A DNA stretch of 64,000 nucleotides, from NCBI RefSeq assembly GCF_900250115.1, contig NZ_LT984805.1, positions 124,001 to 188,000 on the forward strand. Direction: 5' to 3'. The translations under genes and the position numbers were made by a program. Source of the stretch: Cupriavidus taiwanensis. GTDB taxonomy: Bacteria > Pseudomonadota > Gammaproteobacteria > Burkholderiales > Burkholderiaceae. How positions within the stretch are numbered: the stretch's first letter is position 1; each line of letters starts with the position of its first letter. The notes beneath the pieces were generated by a model. The model was given only the letters and a program-made list of their open reading frames with translations. It was not told where the DNA came from and made no database searches. Positions 25,540 through 32,780 of the stretch are shown piece by piece.

Positions 25540-25943
25540 CACTTATCTCCTTTCGCGAGAACCGCGCCTATGGCAAATAGTACTGCAGCGCCAGCCAACA
25601 AGCAGGTTGCGTTGATGACAGTGGCCATGGACCAGGACGAAGTTCCTGCCACATAGCCGGCGAAACCCACGGCGCAGGCCGCCGATAGCGTATGGTAATA
25701 GCGTCCGTACGCTTGCATTTGATCCTTACTCGGTTTGCGAAATGCGTCGTCCAGCCGGCTAAGCCAAGCGTCGCTGGTGGCGTGCCTGACATCCAGCTTG
25801 TAACGGGAGTCTACGACGTGAATCAGCGGCACTCCATATCCGCCCTGGTGCGCGACGATGGCATAGCCTTCGCCAGCGTCCACCGCTGTGTAGACTCGCA
25901 TCATCATGCGTGCCGGCAGTTCGACAATGTCGTCCTTATGCAA
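25539..25943 (-). CDS. Membrane protein with two C-terminal helices
   Basis: 134 residues. The first 85 residues look like a soluble domain (MMMRVYTAVDAGEGYAIVAH; LIHVVDSRYKLDVRHATSD). Two transmembrane helices follow (LSAACAVGFAGYVAGTSSWS region and VINATCLLAGAAVLFAIGAV). It is coupled by TGATG to the 37-residue membrane protein. Unrecognised; the arrangement of a cytoplasmic domain plus two helices is seen in small phage-defence effectors and in exclusion proteins, but there is no sequence match to claim either. Confidence 0.6.
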   Translation of the reverse strand: MHKDDIVELPARMMMRVYTAVDAGEGYAIVAHQGGYGVPLIHVVDSRYKLDVRHATSDAWLSRLDDAFRKPSKDQMQAYGRYYHTLSAACAVGFAGYVAGTSSWSMATVINATCLLAGAAVLFAIGAVLAKGDK

Positions 25944-25988
25944 CGAAGCAAAGCCAGAACTTTGATGAGACGGGTCACAGGGAACTCC

Positions 25989-26372
25989 TTAACCGCGCCG
26001 CCCGGCGACCACGCGGAGCGTGGAAACCAGATCGGCATAGCCCTGCTCGGTACCAAGCGATTCCACGGTAACGGCGTTTTCGCGACCGCCGGTCAGGTCG
26101 TCGCGGCCGCGACATGTTCGATAGGACATGTGCACCACACCTTCCTGACCCGTACCGTGCCGGATCTCAAACAGCAGCGAGTCCGTATGCAAGGCGAATA
26201 CGTCGATGTCACGACGACGCTGGCGATGCTCGCGGATCGTGTAGTCGCGCGGGCGCAGGGCCATGTCGCCGGCAAAGCGACGTAGCACACGGCATGCGTC
26301 ACGGCGAATGGCGTGTCCGGCCGCGGAGTTTGTCGACGAATGGCGGCTCAAAAATGACTTGGGAAGTTTCAT
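25989..26372 (-). CDS. Hypothetical protein
   Basis: 127 residues, very basic at the N-terminus (MKLPKSFLSRHSSTNSAAGH; RDACRVLRRFAGDMALRPRD), then a beta-rich part (DIDVFALHTDSLLFEIRHG, VHMSYRTCRGRDD). Unrecognised; possibly nucleic-acid binding. The start at 26372 is fixed by the leader hairpin with GAGGAC. It begins a minus-strand unit with the two membrane genes downstream. Confidence 0.55.
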   Translation of the reverse strand: MKLPKSFLSRHSSTNSAAGHAIRRDACRVLRRFAGDMALRPRDYTIREHRQRRRDIDVFALHTDSLLFEIRHGTGQEGVVHMSYRTCRGRDDLTGGRENAVTVESLGTEQGYADLVSTLRVVAGRRG

Positions 26373-26479
26373 GGGTGTCCTCAAAATGGATCGGGACATC
26401 CCTTCCCTGACGGGACGAGTGTCCCGCAATGGGTTGGTTCGGCAATGCCAAACAGTGGGTCGATGCGTCAATGACGCGG
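26373..26479 (-). promoter_or_regulatory. Conserved structured 5' leader (copy 5)
   Basis: Gene sense: GCGTC-ATT-GACGC (26465-26477), ATCGACC, a TTGGCATTGCCGAA stem, GCGGGACACTCGTCCCGT, then TGTCC...GGACA enclosing the Shine-Dalgarno GAGGAC before ATG 26372. Confidence 0.75.
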
Positions 26480-26550
26480 GTGAAAGCGGCTTGCCGAACC
26501 GGCGACGGTTGGGCAAGCCCTCTCGGGCTTGCAAAGGGTTGGCCTGAATT

Positions 26551-26955
26551 TCAGGCGACATCAAACAGCTTGCTGATTGCTCGGACGGTGTCCCACGCTT
26601 GGCGCTCGGTCAACACCTTGCCGATCAACAGTTTCTGACCAACGGTGACCAGGTTGGGGGCATCGCCGGTGTAGCCGACGCGGTCGACAAAGACCACCCA
26701 GCCTTCGCACCGGCCACGCTGCACGGAGACGGCGAGCCGTTCGCGAGGACCGATCTGCGGCCACTGGCGCGACGATTTCGGGCCATACATAGCCTCGTTA
26801 TCGTCATCCATAAAATTGGCCGCATTGAGCCATTCCGGCTCTAGTCCCGCACTGCGTAGCTGACGGCGGACGTCGTCAGCCACTTCAAAGATGTACTTCC
26901 CTTTCGTTTCGATCGGAGTGACGGTGAGGGGGGAGACTTCTGCAACGTCGAACAT
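26551..26955 (-). CDS. Hypothetical protein
   Basis: 134 residues, unrecognised: MFDVAEVSPLTVTPIETKGK at the start, LRSAGLEPEWLNAANFMDDD in the middle, a beta-rich GWVVFVDRVGYTGDAPNLVT and a helical C-terminus. No cysteine or membrane motif. The start at 26955 follows a buried ribosome-site hairpin. Confidence 0.55.
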   Translation of the reverse strand: MFDVAEVSPLTVTPIETKGKYIFEVADDVRRQLRSAGLEPEWLNAANFMDDDNEAMYGPKSSRQWPQIGPRERLAVSVQRGRCEGWVVFVDRVGYTGDAPNLVTVGQKLLIGKVLTERQAWDTVRAISKLFDVA

Positions 26956-27041
26956 GGTGGCTCCAGTTCGCGACAGAGCCCCCCGCGCGGGAGGGCCCGC
27001 GCGGGGAAGATAGATGGAAACGGGGTTCCGACTGGAGCCCG
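26956..27041 (-). promoter_or_regulatory. Intergenic leader with buried ribosome site
   Basis: Gene sense: CCCCGCGCGGG / CCCGCGCGGGG hairpin, then GGCTC...GAGCC in which CTGGAGCC carries the Shine-Dalgarno of ATG 26955. It matches the 3' half of the conserved leader; hairpin 1 is absent. Confidence 0.6.
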
Positions 27042-27515
27042 TTAGCGAGTGAGACGATAGCCGCTGGCACCAGAGACGAGATACAGCCGCTCGCCGGTGA
27101 CGAACTGCTGATCTGCGTCCTGCGTGACGACGATCTGGCGGCCACTGTCCGTCCGGACAATGACCTCCACACCATCACGGCGATTCAGGTGGGTGGCGGC
27201 CGTCTGCGCGATAACCGCGGAGACCGTGCCAGACAATGCGCCAACCAGGTAACGACCGTTGCCGTTGCCGATGACGCGGGCACCGAGCACCGCGCCGACG
27301 ACGGCGCCGAGAACACCGGGTACACCCGAGTTCGCGGAAAGCATGCCGTCGGTGTCGGCGATCGTGACCGGGCGGACCCGGACGACGGTCACAGTCTCGG
27401 CGCTACTCGTGCGCAGCGCTTCGGAACCCCGGTAGGTGTTCGGCGAAGTCGGCTGTGCAGCGCAGCCAGTGAACATGGCAAAGCAAAGGAAAAGCAGGAA
27501 GACACGCTTGAACAC
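27042..27515 (-). CDS. Outer-membrane lipoprotein with glycine-zipper domain (SlyB-like)
   Basis: 157 residues starting at GTG 27515. A lipoprotein signal peptide (MFKRVFLLFLCFAMFTGCAA) has a lipobox ending in Cys at about residue 18. A glycine-zipper membrane segment follows (GVPGVLGAVVGAVLGARVIG near residue 68), then a short beta domain (GVEVIVRTDSGRQIVVTQD). This is the layout of SlyB/PcP-type lipoproteins that stabilise the outer membrane under stress. It has its own full leader, whose last hairpin holds the GAGG ribosome site. A plasmid copy might help the envelope tolerate transfer functions. Confidence 0.8.
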   Translation of the reverse strand: MFKRVFLLFLCFAMFTGCAAQPTSPNTYRGSEALRTSSAETVTVVRVRPVTIADTDGMLSANSGVPGVLGAVVGAVLGARVIGNGNGRYLVGALSGTVSAVIAQTAATHLNRRDGVEVIVRTDSGRQIVVTQDADQQFVTGERLYLVSGASGYRLTR

Positions 27516-27626
27516 GATGGCCTCAACGAAAAATGGGCCAACATGCCCACGGGCAGGAAGGCCCGTAGGTGGGAGAAAGAGATGCCCGGCTAAACAACCG
27601 GAAGAGTCGATGCGTCTGAGACGCGG
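27516..27626 (-). promoter_or_regulatory. Conserved structured 5' leader (copy 6)
   Basis: Gene sense: GCGTC-TCA-GACGC (27612-27624), ATCGACT (last base differs), CCGG...CCGG stem, TTTCTCCCACC, a TACGGGCC/GGCCCGT-type hairpin and TTGGCC...GAGGCCA with the Shine-Dalgarno GAGG before GTG 27515. Confidence 0.7.
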
Positions 27627-27671
27627 AAGGTGCCGTAATGGTAGCAGGCCCACTACCGATTGTGGAGGGGC

Positions 27672-28394
27672 CTATTTCACACCGCCCAGCTCGCGAGCGA
27701 GGCTGTCCAGCACCGTTTCGGCGAACCGCTCGCGCGAGAGCCGCGATTGCGCGCCGCCGTCCTCTGCTGCAGCGAGCGCCAACACCGCGTCGACGACGCC
27801 GAGCCACGCGCCACCGCGCACCCGGACCGCCTGGCCCTGGGTAATCGGTGTCGCGAGCTTGGCCCGGGAGACTGTCGCCTCGAAGCAGGACAGGTCGAAC
27901 CTGGGACGGCCGTCCCTGCGGTCTTCGCAGAAGCTCCCAAGCAAGAAATCGGCGTAGTGCTCCAGTGCCTGGCCATTCTGTTGAGCGAGGTTCTCGATCC
28001 ACGCACCAACCTGCGGACGCACTTGCAGCACCAGGTAGCTACCAGATAGCTCGATGGCATCCGTTCCCGAACCGGCGAACTGCCAGCACCAGCCATTACC
28101 GATCGCATAGAGAGGCTGTTCCTTGCCTTCCACGACATGCACCGCAGCGTGGAACCATTCGACATGGTCATTCTCGTCGAACAGGAACGCCCGGCGGCCC
28201 GCCACGTAGACGAGCTTCGGCATCACGGCGCACAGCGCATCGCCATCCTCGCTGGTGAACACCGGCACCGGAAAGCCGTTCCACATCGCGCCATTCCAGT
28301 AGGCGCCGACGGCGACGTCATCCGGCAGCCAGCTGCCTGTCACAAGGTCGCGACGATAATCGCGCGCGGTCTGATTTATGGATTTATCGTTCAT
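27672..28394 (-). CDS. Hypothetical protein at the 3' side of the PRTRC cassette
   Basis: 240 residues, unrecognised, with a Trp-rich N-terminal half (GAYWNGAMWNGFPVPVFTSE; GNGWCWQFAGSG) and a helical C-terminal half (LSRERFAETVLDSLARELG). It has its own promoter and conserved leader, so it is a separate transcription unit from the PRTRC genes just upstream. Confidence 0.6.
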   Translation of the reverse strand: MNDKSINQTARDYRRDLVTGSWLPDDVAVGAYWNGAMWNGFPVPVFTSEDGDALCAVMPKLVYVAGRRAFLFDENDHVEWFHAAVHVVEGKEQPLYAIGNGWCWQFAGSGTDAIELSGSYLVLQVRPQVGAWIENLAQQNGQALEHYADFLLGSFCEDRRDGRPRFDLSCFEATVSRAKLATPITQGQAVRVRGGAWLGVVDAVLALAAAEDGGAQSRLSRERFAETVLDSLARELGGVK

Positions 28395-28500
28395 ACGTGC
28401 TCCGGAAGAATGGATGGAGCACGCCGTCAGGGCAGGTGCCCCAACGGGTTGAAAATAGAGCGTGGCAGAGTGCCACGAGGTCGATGCGTCTTGGACGCGA
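28395..28500 (-). promoter_or_regulatory. Conserved structured 5' leader (copy 7)
   Basis: Gene sense: GCGTC-CAA-GACGC (28486-28498), ATCGACC, CGTGGCACTCTGCCACG hairpin, TTTTCAACCC, GGGGCACCTGCCC, then CGTGCTCC...GGAGCACG (28396-28423), an 8-bp stem that fully pairs the Shine-Dalgarno CGGAG. Confidence 0.78.
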
Positions 28501-28511
28501 GGTGTGACGCG

Positions 28512-28541
28512 AGGTGTGACGCGATCTTAGCAGCGCACTGC
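28512..28541 (-). promoter_or_regulatory. Promoter ahead of leader copy 7
   Basis: Minus strand TTGTCG (28536-28541) and TAAGAT (28512-28517), 18-bp spacer. Between it and hairpin 1 the 12-mer GTCACACCTCGC occurs twice in tandem. Confidence 0.6.
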
Positions 28542-28609
28542 GCGACTCGACAACAAAGGTCGTCCACAAAAGGAAAAAGCCACCCCCAACAATGTCGGGA
28601 GTGGCGGGC

Positions 28610-29413
28610 TTAACCGGTCTGGCGGGCTGCGCGGGTTGCACGTCCCTTCGGCTCAGGCAAGTGATACCCGAATCGTGCCCAGGCCTGGGGATCCACTGGC
28701 AGTGGGTTCGTGCGGCCCACAGCCAGATTCACAAACGCGCCGCAGTACTGCAAGGTGCCCGTGCGGAACAGCGTCCAGAGCAAATTGTACGCCTGCACCG
28801 CCATCGCCTGGTTGATCACCAGCGACTGCCGGCTGAGCGCTTCGGCCATCGAGCAGGACGGCGCCGTGTCACTCTTGTCCCCTTTCGGGTCCAGAAGCTC
28901 GGGGAACAGGTCGCCCACATGAGGCAGCCGCTCCGCCGCCCTGCCGCGGACCTGACCGAGGATCACCTGGCCGCTGTCGGCCTCGTTGCCGCAGTCGAGA
29001 TAATAGCCACCGGAGCCGCGCTGCATTGCGCCCAGGATGGCCTTACGAGCCTTCCGGGTATCCACGCAGCCGATCACCATGTCGCAATGGAAGCGGTCCC
29101 GGCTGCCGACACGACAAACGCGCGCTTCCCAGCGCGTGCCCATCAGGTTGTTCAGCCGATTGACCAGCAAGGTGGCCTTGGGCTGGCCCACGTCCACTGG
29201 ATAGAATCCCTGACGGCCGACATTGGTCTCGCTGACGGTATCGTCGTCGTAGACCGTGCAGTCAATGCCGCCGGGGTGGCCCAGTTCGAGCATGGCGTGG
29301 TGCAGCCGCGCGAGGTTGGGTAGCAGAGCGCTGCCGGTGCCACCGGCGCCAACCACGATCACTTTCCAAGCCAGACTAGCCATGTTCATAGGGATGCGGT
29401 GCTCGAAGGTCAT
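28610..29413 (-). CDS. PRTRC system ThiF-family protein (E1-like)
   Basis: 267 residues. Adenylating Rossmann fold with VIVVGAGGTGSALLPNL (GxGGTGS at 22-28), an acidic-to-Asn motif DDDTVSETNVGRQGF that matches the D...N..RQ ATP/Ubl site of E1 enzymes, and two candidate cysteines (GCVDTRKAR and APSCSMAEA). E1/ThiF proteins activate the C-terminus of a ubiquitin-like protein with ATP. Here it closes an operon with a JAB peptidase, an E2-like protein and a ubiquitin-like protein. Its ATG overlaps the stop of protein A (ATGA). Confidence 0.9.
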   Translation of the reverse strand: MTFEHRIPMNMASLAWKVIVVGAGGTGSALLPNLARLHHAMLELGHPGGIDCTVYDDDTVSETNVGRQGFYPVDVGQPKATLLVNRLNNLMGTRWEARVCRVGSRDRFHCDMVIGCVDTRKARKAILGAMQRGSGGYYLDCGNEADSGQVILGQVRGRAAERLPHVGDLFPELLDPKGDKSDTAPSCSMAEALSRQSLVINQAMAVQAYNLLWTLFRTGTLQYCGAFVNLAVGRTNPLPVDPQAWARFGYHLPEPKGRATRAARQTG

Positions 29414-30051
29414 GCCAACACCTCCTCGCGTGCCGCTGAATACCAGTCACCTGGCACTCGCCCCACCGTCTCGAAAATGCCCTTGGCGCAGAGCCGCAGT
29501 GCCATCGAGGGCGTGAGCGCCGCACAGTTGCCGATCACGAACGCGAACTTCACGTCATGGCGGTCATCCTCGTCATCCGTTCTCGAGAAGAAGGCGGGAT
29601 GGCTGCCGTGAGAATGGCAGTCCACCACGAGCACGTCGTCATCTGCCAGCACGGGGCGCTCATACTTCAAGTGCCCGCCGCTGTGCTCGAGGATGCCGAC
29701 CGGGATCAGCCGGAACGTCGCGCTTGCGGCATTCCAGACAATCCATGCGCCAGTTTCCTTCGGATACGCGGCCCGGGCCATCGCGGCGAACTCGCCGATC
29801 AGCTGGGCTGGCACCCGGCCGCAGCGCAGTTCGGTCGTCTCCGCCGCCTCGCCATACGGAATGGCGGTGCGATGCTCCAACGCGCCGAGCCGACGCACCA
29901 CGCGCAGCCACGGACGTGCGATCTCAAGAAACACACCGTTGGCGGCGATGAGCAACCGCTCACCGGGCTGCTCCATCGCAGCAAGCTGCCCGAAGCGCGG
30001 CACCATGACGGACGGAAAGGACTGCTGCAGGGCAGTGTCTGCAGGATGCAT
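29410..30051 (-). CDS. PRTRC system protein A (JAB/JAMM peptidase)
   Basis: 213 residues. The JAMM zinc-protease signature is complete: Glu99 (PKETGAW) and H146-x-H148-x7-S156-x2-D159 in DCHSHGSHPAFFSRTDD. JAB peptidases remove or mature ubiquitin-like proteins. It lies between the E2-like B protein (2 bp upstream) and the E1-like ThiF (overlapping), which argues that these act in one conjugation/deconjugation pathway. Confidence 0.92.
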   Translation of the reverse strand: MHPADTALQQSFPSVMVPRFGQLAAMEQPGERLLIAANGVFLEIARPWLRVVRRLGALEHRTAIPYGEAAETTELRCGRVPAQLIGEFAAMARAAYPKETGAWIVWNAASATFRLIPVGILEHSGGHLKYERPVLADDDVLVVDCHSHGSHPAFFSRTDDEDDRHDVKFAFVIGNCAALTPSMALRLCAKGIFETVGRVPGDWYSAAREEVLA

Positions 30052-30053
30052 GA

Positions 30054-30776
30054 TTACTTCTCCAGTTTGCCGGCGATCAAATCGGCCAGCGTGCGTTTCA
30101 TGGGGATGAGGACTTGCTTGGGGTAGTCCGGGTAGTTCCCGTCGAGCATGTCCTTCCAGAAGGCATAGGGCCCGCGCTGGTACTTCACACGCTGCGCCCC
30201 GTGGTTTGGATGGGTGAAGGCGGAATTGAAGAATCCTGCTTCCCAGCCTGCGATGGATGCAACGTCGATCTGCTTCGGCACGTGAGCGCTACCAATGCAG
30301 ATCTTCCCGTTGTCCCAGGTGTTGAAGTAGGGTGGCTCGTGGAGCACCGTCTCCGGTAGCGGCCGATCGTCGCCATGCAGCGCAAAGACTCGGAAGCCGT
30401 TGTGCGACGCCTGGAAGACCAGGGCCGGATGGGGAACCACCGCGCTGCACTCGCCGAACTCCTTGCAATGAAAGAAGATACGGCGATGCTCGGCCGGGCA
30501 CCACCACGTGACCGCGGTGGGACTTATCGACAGCACATTGGGCGTGAGGAACTCGCCCTTGGGCAGCGAGGCTTCGGCGACTTGCCGCACCGCCTGAATC
30601 AGCGCGAGGCGATTGAGCGGCGTGCCGGGACCGATAGTCAGGCGACCGGTTGTCGCGTCGGGTTCGATTCGGTGCGCGGTGGCATACGAAAACTCCGCCA
30701 CTGAACGGCCGTAAAGCAAAATGGCCCCTTGCAGGGCCACGTCGTGCGACCGCGAAACGGTCAGGATCTCGGCCAT
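30054..30776 (-). CDS. PRTRC system protein B (E2-like)
   Basis: 240 residues, the PRTRC B family, classed with prokaryotic E2-like folds. The segment PPYFNTWDNGKICIGSAHVP carries Cys160 in a context (NGKICIG) that closely mirrors the active-site loop of ubiquitin E2 enzymes (NGxICL). Upstream beta strands (SISPTAVTWWCPAEHRRIFF) and the VVPHPALVF turn fit a UBC fold. It is a candidate carrier of the C protein. A small membrane link is not seen, so it is probably cytoplasmic. Confidence 0.88.
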   Translation of the reverse strand: MAEILTVSRSHDVALQGAILLYGRSVAEFSYATAHRIEPDATTGRLTIGPGTPLNRLALIQAVRQVAEASLPKGEFLTPNVLSISPTAVTWWCPAEHRRIFFHCKEFGECSAVVPHPALVFQASHNGFRVFALHGDDRPLPETVLHEPPYFNTWDNGKICIGSAHVPKQIDVASIAGWEAGFFNSAFTHPNHGAQRVKYQRGPYAFWKDMLDGNYPDYPKQVLIPMKRTLADLIAGKLEK

Positions 30777-30785
30777 GGGGCCCTC

Positions 30786-31928
30786 CTATGAAGAAATGAG
30801 TGTGAGCACCCGGTCAAGCGCGCCGATGATCTTCAGCATGCCAGCCAGGTCTTGGAACTGCTGGCGGATCGCCGTGGCGTTCTCAGCAAGCGGAATGAAG
30901 CACTGGAACATCGTGGCGTCGCCAGCGTTGTTCAGGCATTCGTAGTGGTCGTCCAGGATTTCCGACACATAGTCGCTGGGCTGGTAGGCAATGGTCGCCG
31001 CTGAGTACGCCGGCTCAGCCCATTGGGCGCCGTCGATGGCAGACCGTTCCCCCACCCTGGCCAACAGCAGCCGGAGGTCGGCAAGCGCGGTGCAACACTC
31101 GCTCAGCCAGCCATCATGCAAACGCGCCAGCTTGCGCAAGGCGCGTGGGCCCAACTCACGCAGACGGTCCGAAGCCGCGTCGACATGAGCGTGCTTCGGC
31201 AGGGTGTCGTCCGGTGCTAGTTCGGCACGCACGACCGACGGCAGATAGCGCTCGATATCGGCATCATCGCCGCCGAAGTTCTCATTGAGAAACTCCCGGG
31301 CATTCTCGTCGTCGGCTAGCGTCGAGTCGTAATCCCAGTGCCACCGGGCGAACTGATCCAGCAGCATATCTGGCGTGCGAAGGAAGAGGGACTTACCGCA
31401 TGCGGCATTGATCAGGCTCATAGCGGTAAAGAGAAGCGACGGGTGAGCGGATCGCATCGCATCCGCACGCGCCTCTCCGATCGCGTACACCTCCTCCTCC
31501 GGCAATTCGATGGCCAGGTAGAGCGGCGCTTCTAGGCCGTCCTCCCAGCCGAACTGCATGACCTGGTCCATGGCAGCGCCACGGTCGATCAAGGTCAGGC
31601 CGAACTGCAAGCGCTGACATGCCGGTGTACGGCTATTCAACCATGCGAACATGGCCTGGGTAAAAGCGTCGCCGGCGCTGGTCGGATTGGACACATCGCT
31701 GGCGCGCAGCACGCCGGCGGCGAACTGCGCGATCACCAGGTCTTTCACCTCCACCTCGTCGCCATAGGTCAGGCGCGCCGTGGCGGGGATCGAGCCGGGC
31801 AGCTGCGGCAGCGTCAGAAAATCATAGGCAAGTCGACGTCCGGCAGCGGAATGCTGTCGGTGTGACGACCATGCGGGTCGTTGTCCCGGATCGAACTCAG
31901 GAACAAACGACCGAGGATCGAACAGCAT
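30786..31928 (-). CDS. PRTRC system protein F
   Basis: 380 residues, the PRTRC F family by position and sequence (LAYDFLTLPQLPGSIPATAR; LYLAIELPEEEVYAIGEARA; ARWHWDYDSTLADDENAREF). Largely helical, no catalytic motif recognised. It lies between C and B, 9 bp before B. An intrinsic terminator lies between C and F, which may reduce F-B-A-ThiF expression relative to ParB-E-C. Confidence 0.85.
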   Translation of the reverse strand: MLFDPRSFVPEFDPGQRPAWSSHRQHSAAGRRLAYDFLTLPQLPGSIPATARLTYGDEVEVKDLVIAQFAAGVLRASDVSNPTSAGDAFTQAMFAWLNSRTPACQRLQFGLTLIDRGAAMDQVMQFGWEDGLEAPLYLAIELPEEEVYAIGEARADAMRSAHPSLLFTAMSLINAACGKSLFLRTPDMLLDQFARWHWDYDSTLADDENAREFLNENFGGDDADIERYLPSVVRAELAPDDTLPKHAHVDAASDRLRELGPRALRKLARLHDGWLSECCTALADLRLLLARVGERSAIDGAQWAEPAYSAATIAYQPSDYVSEILDDHYECLNNAGDATMFQCFIPLAENATAIRQQFQDLAGMLKIIGALDRVLTLISS

Positions 31929-31948
31929 TGTTGAGTCTCCTCAGAATG

Positions 31949-31974
31949 TAAAAAAACCGCCCTTTCGGGCGGCT
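31949..31974 (-). terminator. Intrinsic terminator inside the PRTRC operon
   Basis: Minus strand: GCCGCCC-GAAA-GGGCGG followed by TTTTTTT, between protein C (stop 32025) and protein F (start 31928). A TGAG-GAGA-CTCA mini-hairpin around the ribosome site of F follows at once. This looks like a point of differential expression or attenuation. Confidence 0.8.
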
Positions 31975-32024
31975 CCGTGGTTGTGGCGAACTGCCCGCTG
32001 GACAGCGCCTTCATGAGGTCAGAC

Positions 32025-32243
32025 TTACGCATCCGCGCCCTTCGCGCCGGCGGCGCGCACGAACGTGTAGCGAGCAACATCTCCCTTGTGCTCCGGGCCA
32101 TCCACCGCGGCGGTGGTGAGCTCCGGGTACTGGGCGGAATAGACATCACGCACCTGCTGGGGCGTGAACTGCGGACCAGGGTCCATCAGCGTCATGCCGT
32201 TGTACGAGAACTCGCGCGTGAGCTTCTTGACTTCGAGTGCCAT
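32025..32243 (-). CDS. PRTRC system protein C (ubiquitin-like)
   Basis: 72 residues, the prokaryotic ubiquitin-like (Prok_Ub/PRTRC C) family: LTREFSYNGMTLMDPGPQFT, then PQQVRDVYSAQYPELTTAAV and an ARYTFVRA strand, consistent with a beta-grasp fold. The C-terminus reads RAAGAKGADA and lacks the Gly-Gly usually needed for E1 adenylation, so conjugation would need trimming (for example after KG by the JAB protein) or another chemistry. Ribosome site GGAG, 7 bases upstream. Confidence 0.88.
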   Translation of the reverse strand: MALEVKKLTREFSYNGMTLMDPGPQFTPQQVRDVYSAQYPELTTAAVDGPEHKGDVARYTFVRAAGAKGADA

Positions 32244-32254
32244 GGCAGTCTCCT

Positions 32255-32707
32255 TTACAACAGCGATGCGAGGTCGGTGCCAGTCGTCTTGACCACGCCG
32301 TCATCCGCTTTCGCCGATGCCTGTTGGTCACTTACTTCCGGTTTGCCGGCGGCATCGTCATCGCCATCGTCGTCATCGGACGTTGTCGCAGTCGTCCCCG
32401 CCGCCTTGGTCAAGGCCTTGGTGGCTTTGGTCGACTGCGAGGACTTAGCCGCTTCCAGGATGGATTTGGTGGCCTCGGCTTGTTCCGCCAGCGACTGACG
32501 CGCAGCGCTGACACCGGCGACCGCCGCGGCAAAGCCCTCATCAAGCTCCGCCGGCGTCGCCGACAGCGCCAAGGGTGTACTGAGCGCAGCGTCGGCGGCG
32601 TTCTTGATGACGGGCACGACTACGACAGACATGGTGTCGCCTTGCATGGTGAGCGTGACGACGACTTTCTCGCTCTCGCGGACGAGCGCAGCCAATTCAG
32701 TGAACAT
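32255..32707 (-). CDS. PRTRC system protein E
   Basis: 150 residues, PRTRC E by sequence and place. An N-terminal beta-rich part (MFTELAALVRESEKVVVTLT; TMSVVVVPVIKNAADAALST) is followed by helices and an acidic low-complexity tail (DDDDGDDDAAG). Role unknown. It lies 11 bp before protein C and 73 bp after ParB. Confidence 0.85.
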   Translation of the reverse strand: MFTELAALVRESEKVVVTLTMQGDTMSVVVVPVIKNAADAALSTPLALSATPAELDEGFAAAVAGVSAARQSLAEQAEATKSILEAAKSSQSTKATKALTKAAGTTATTSDDDDGDDDAAGKPEVSDQQASAKADDGVVKTTGTDLASLL

Positions 32708-32780
32708 TGAGTGAATCCTTGAAAAAAAAGTGTGAGACGGGGCGACGCCAGAGCGGCGCCGCCCCACTTGAAGGGAAGAT

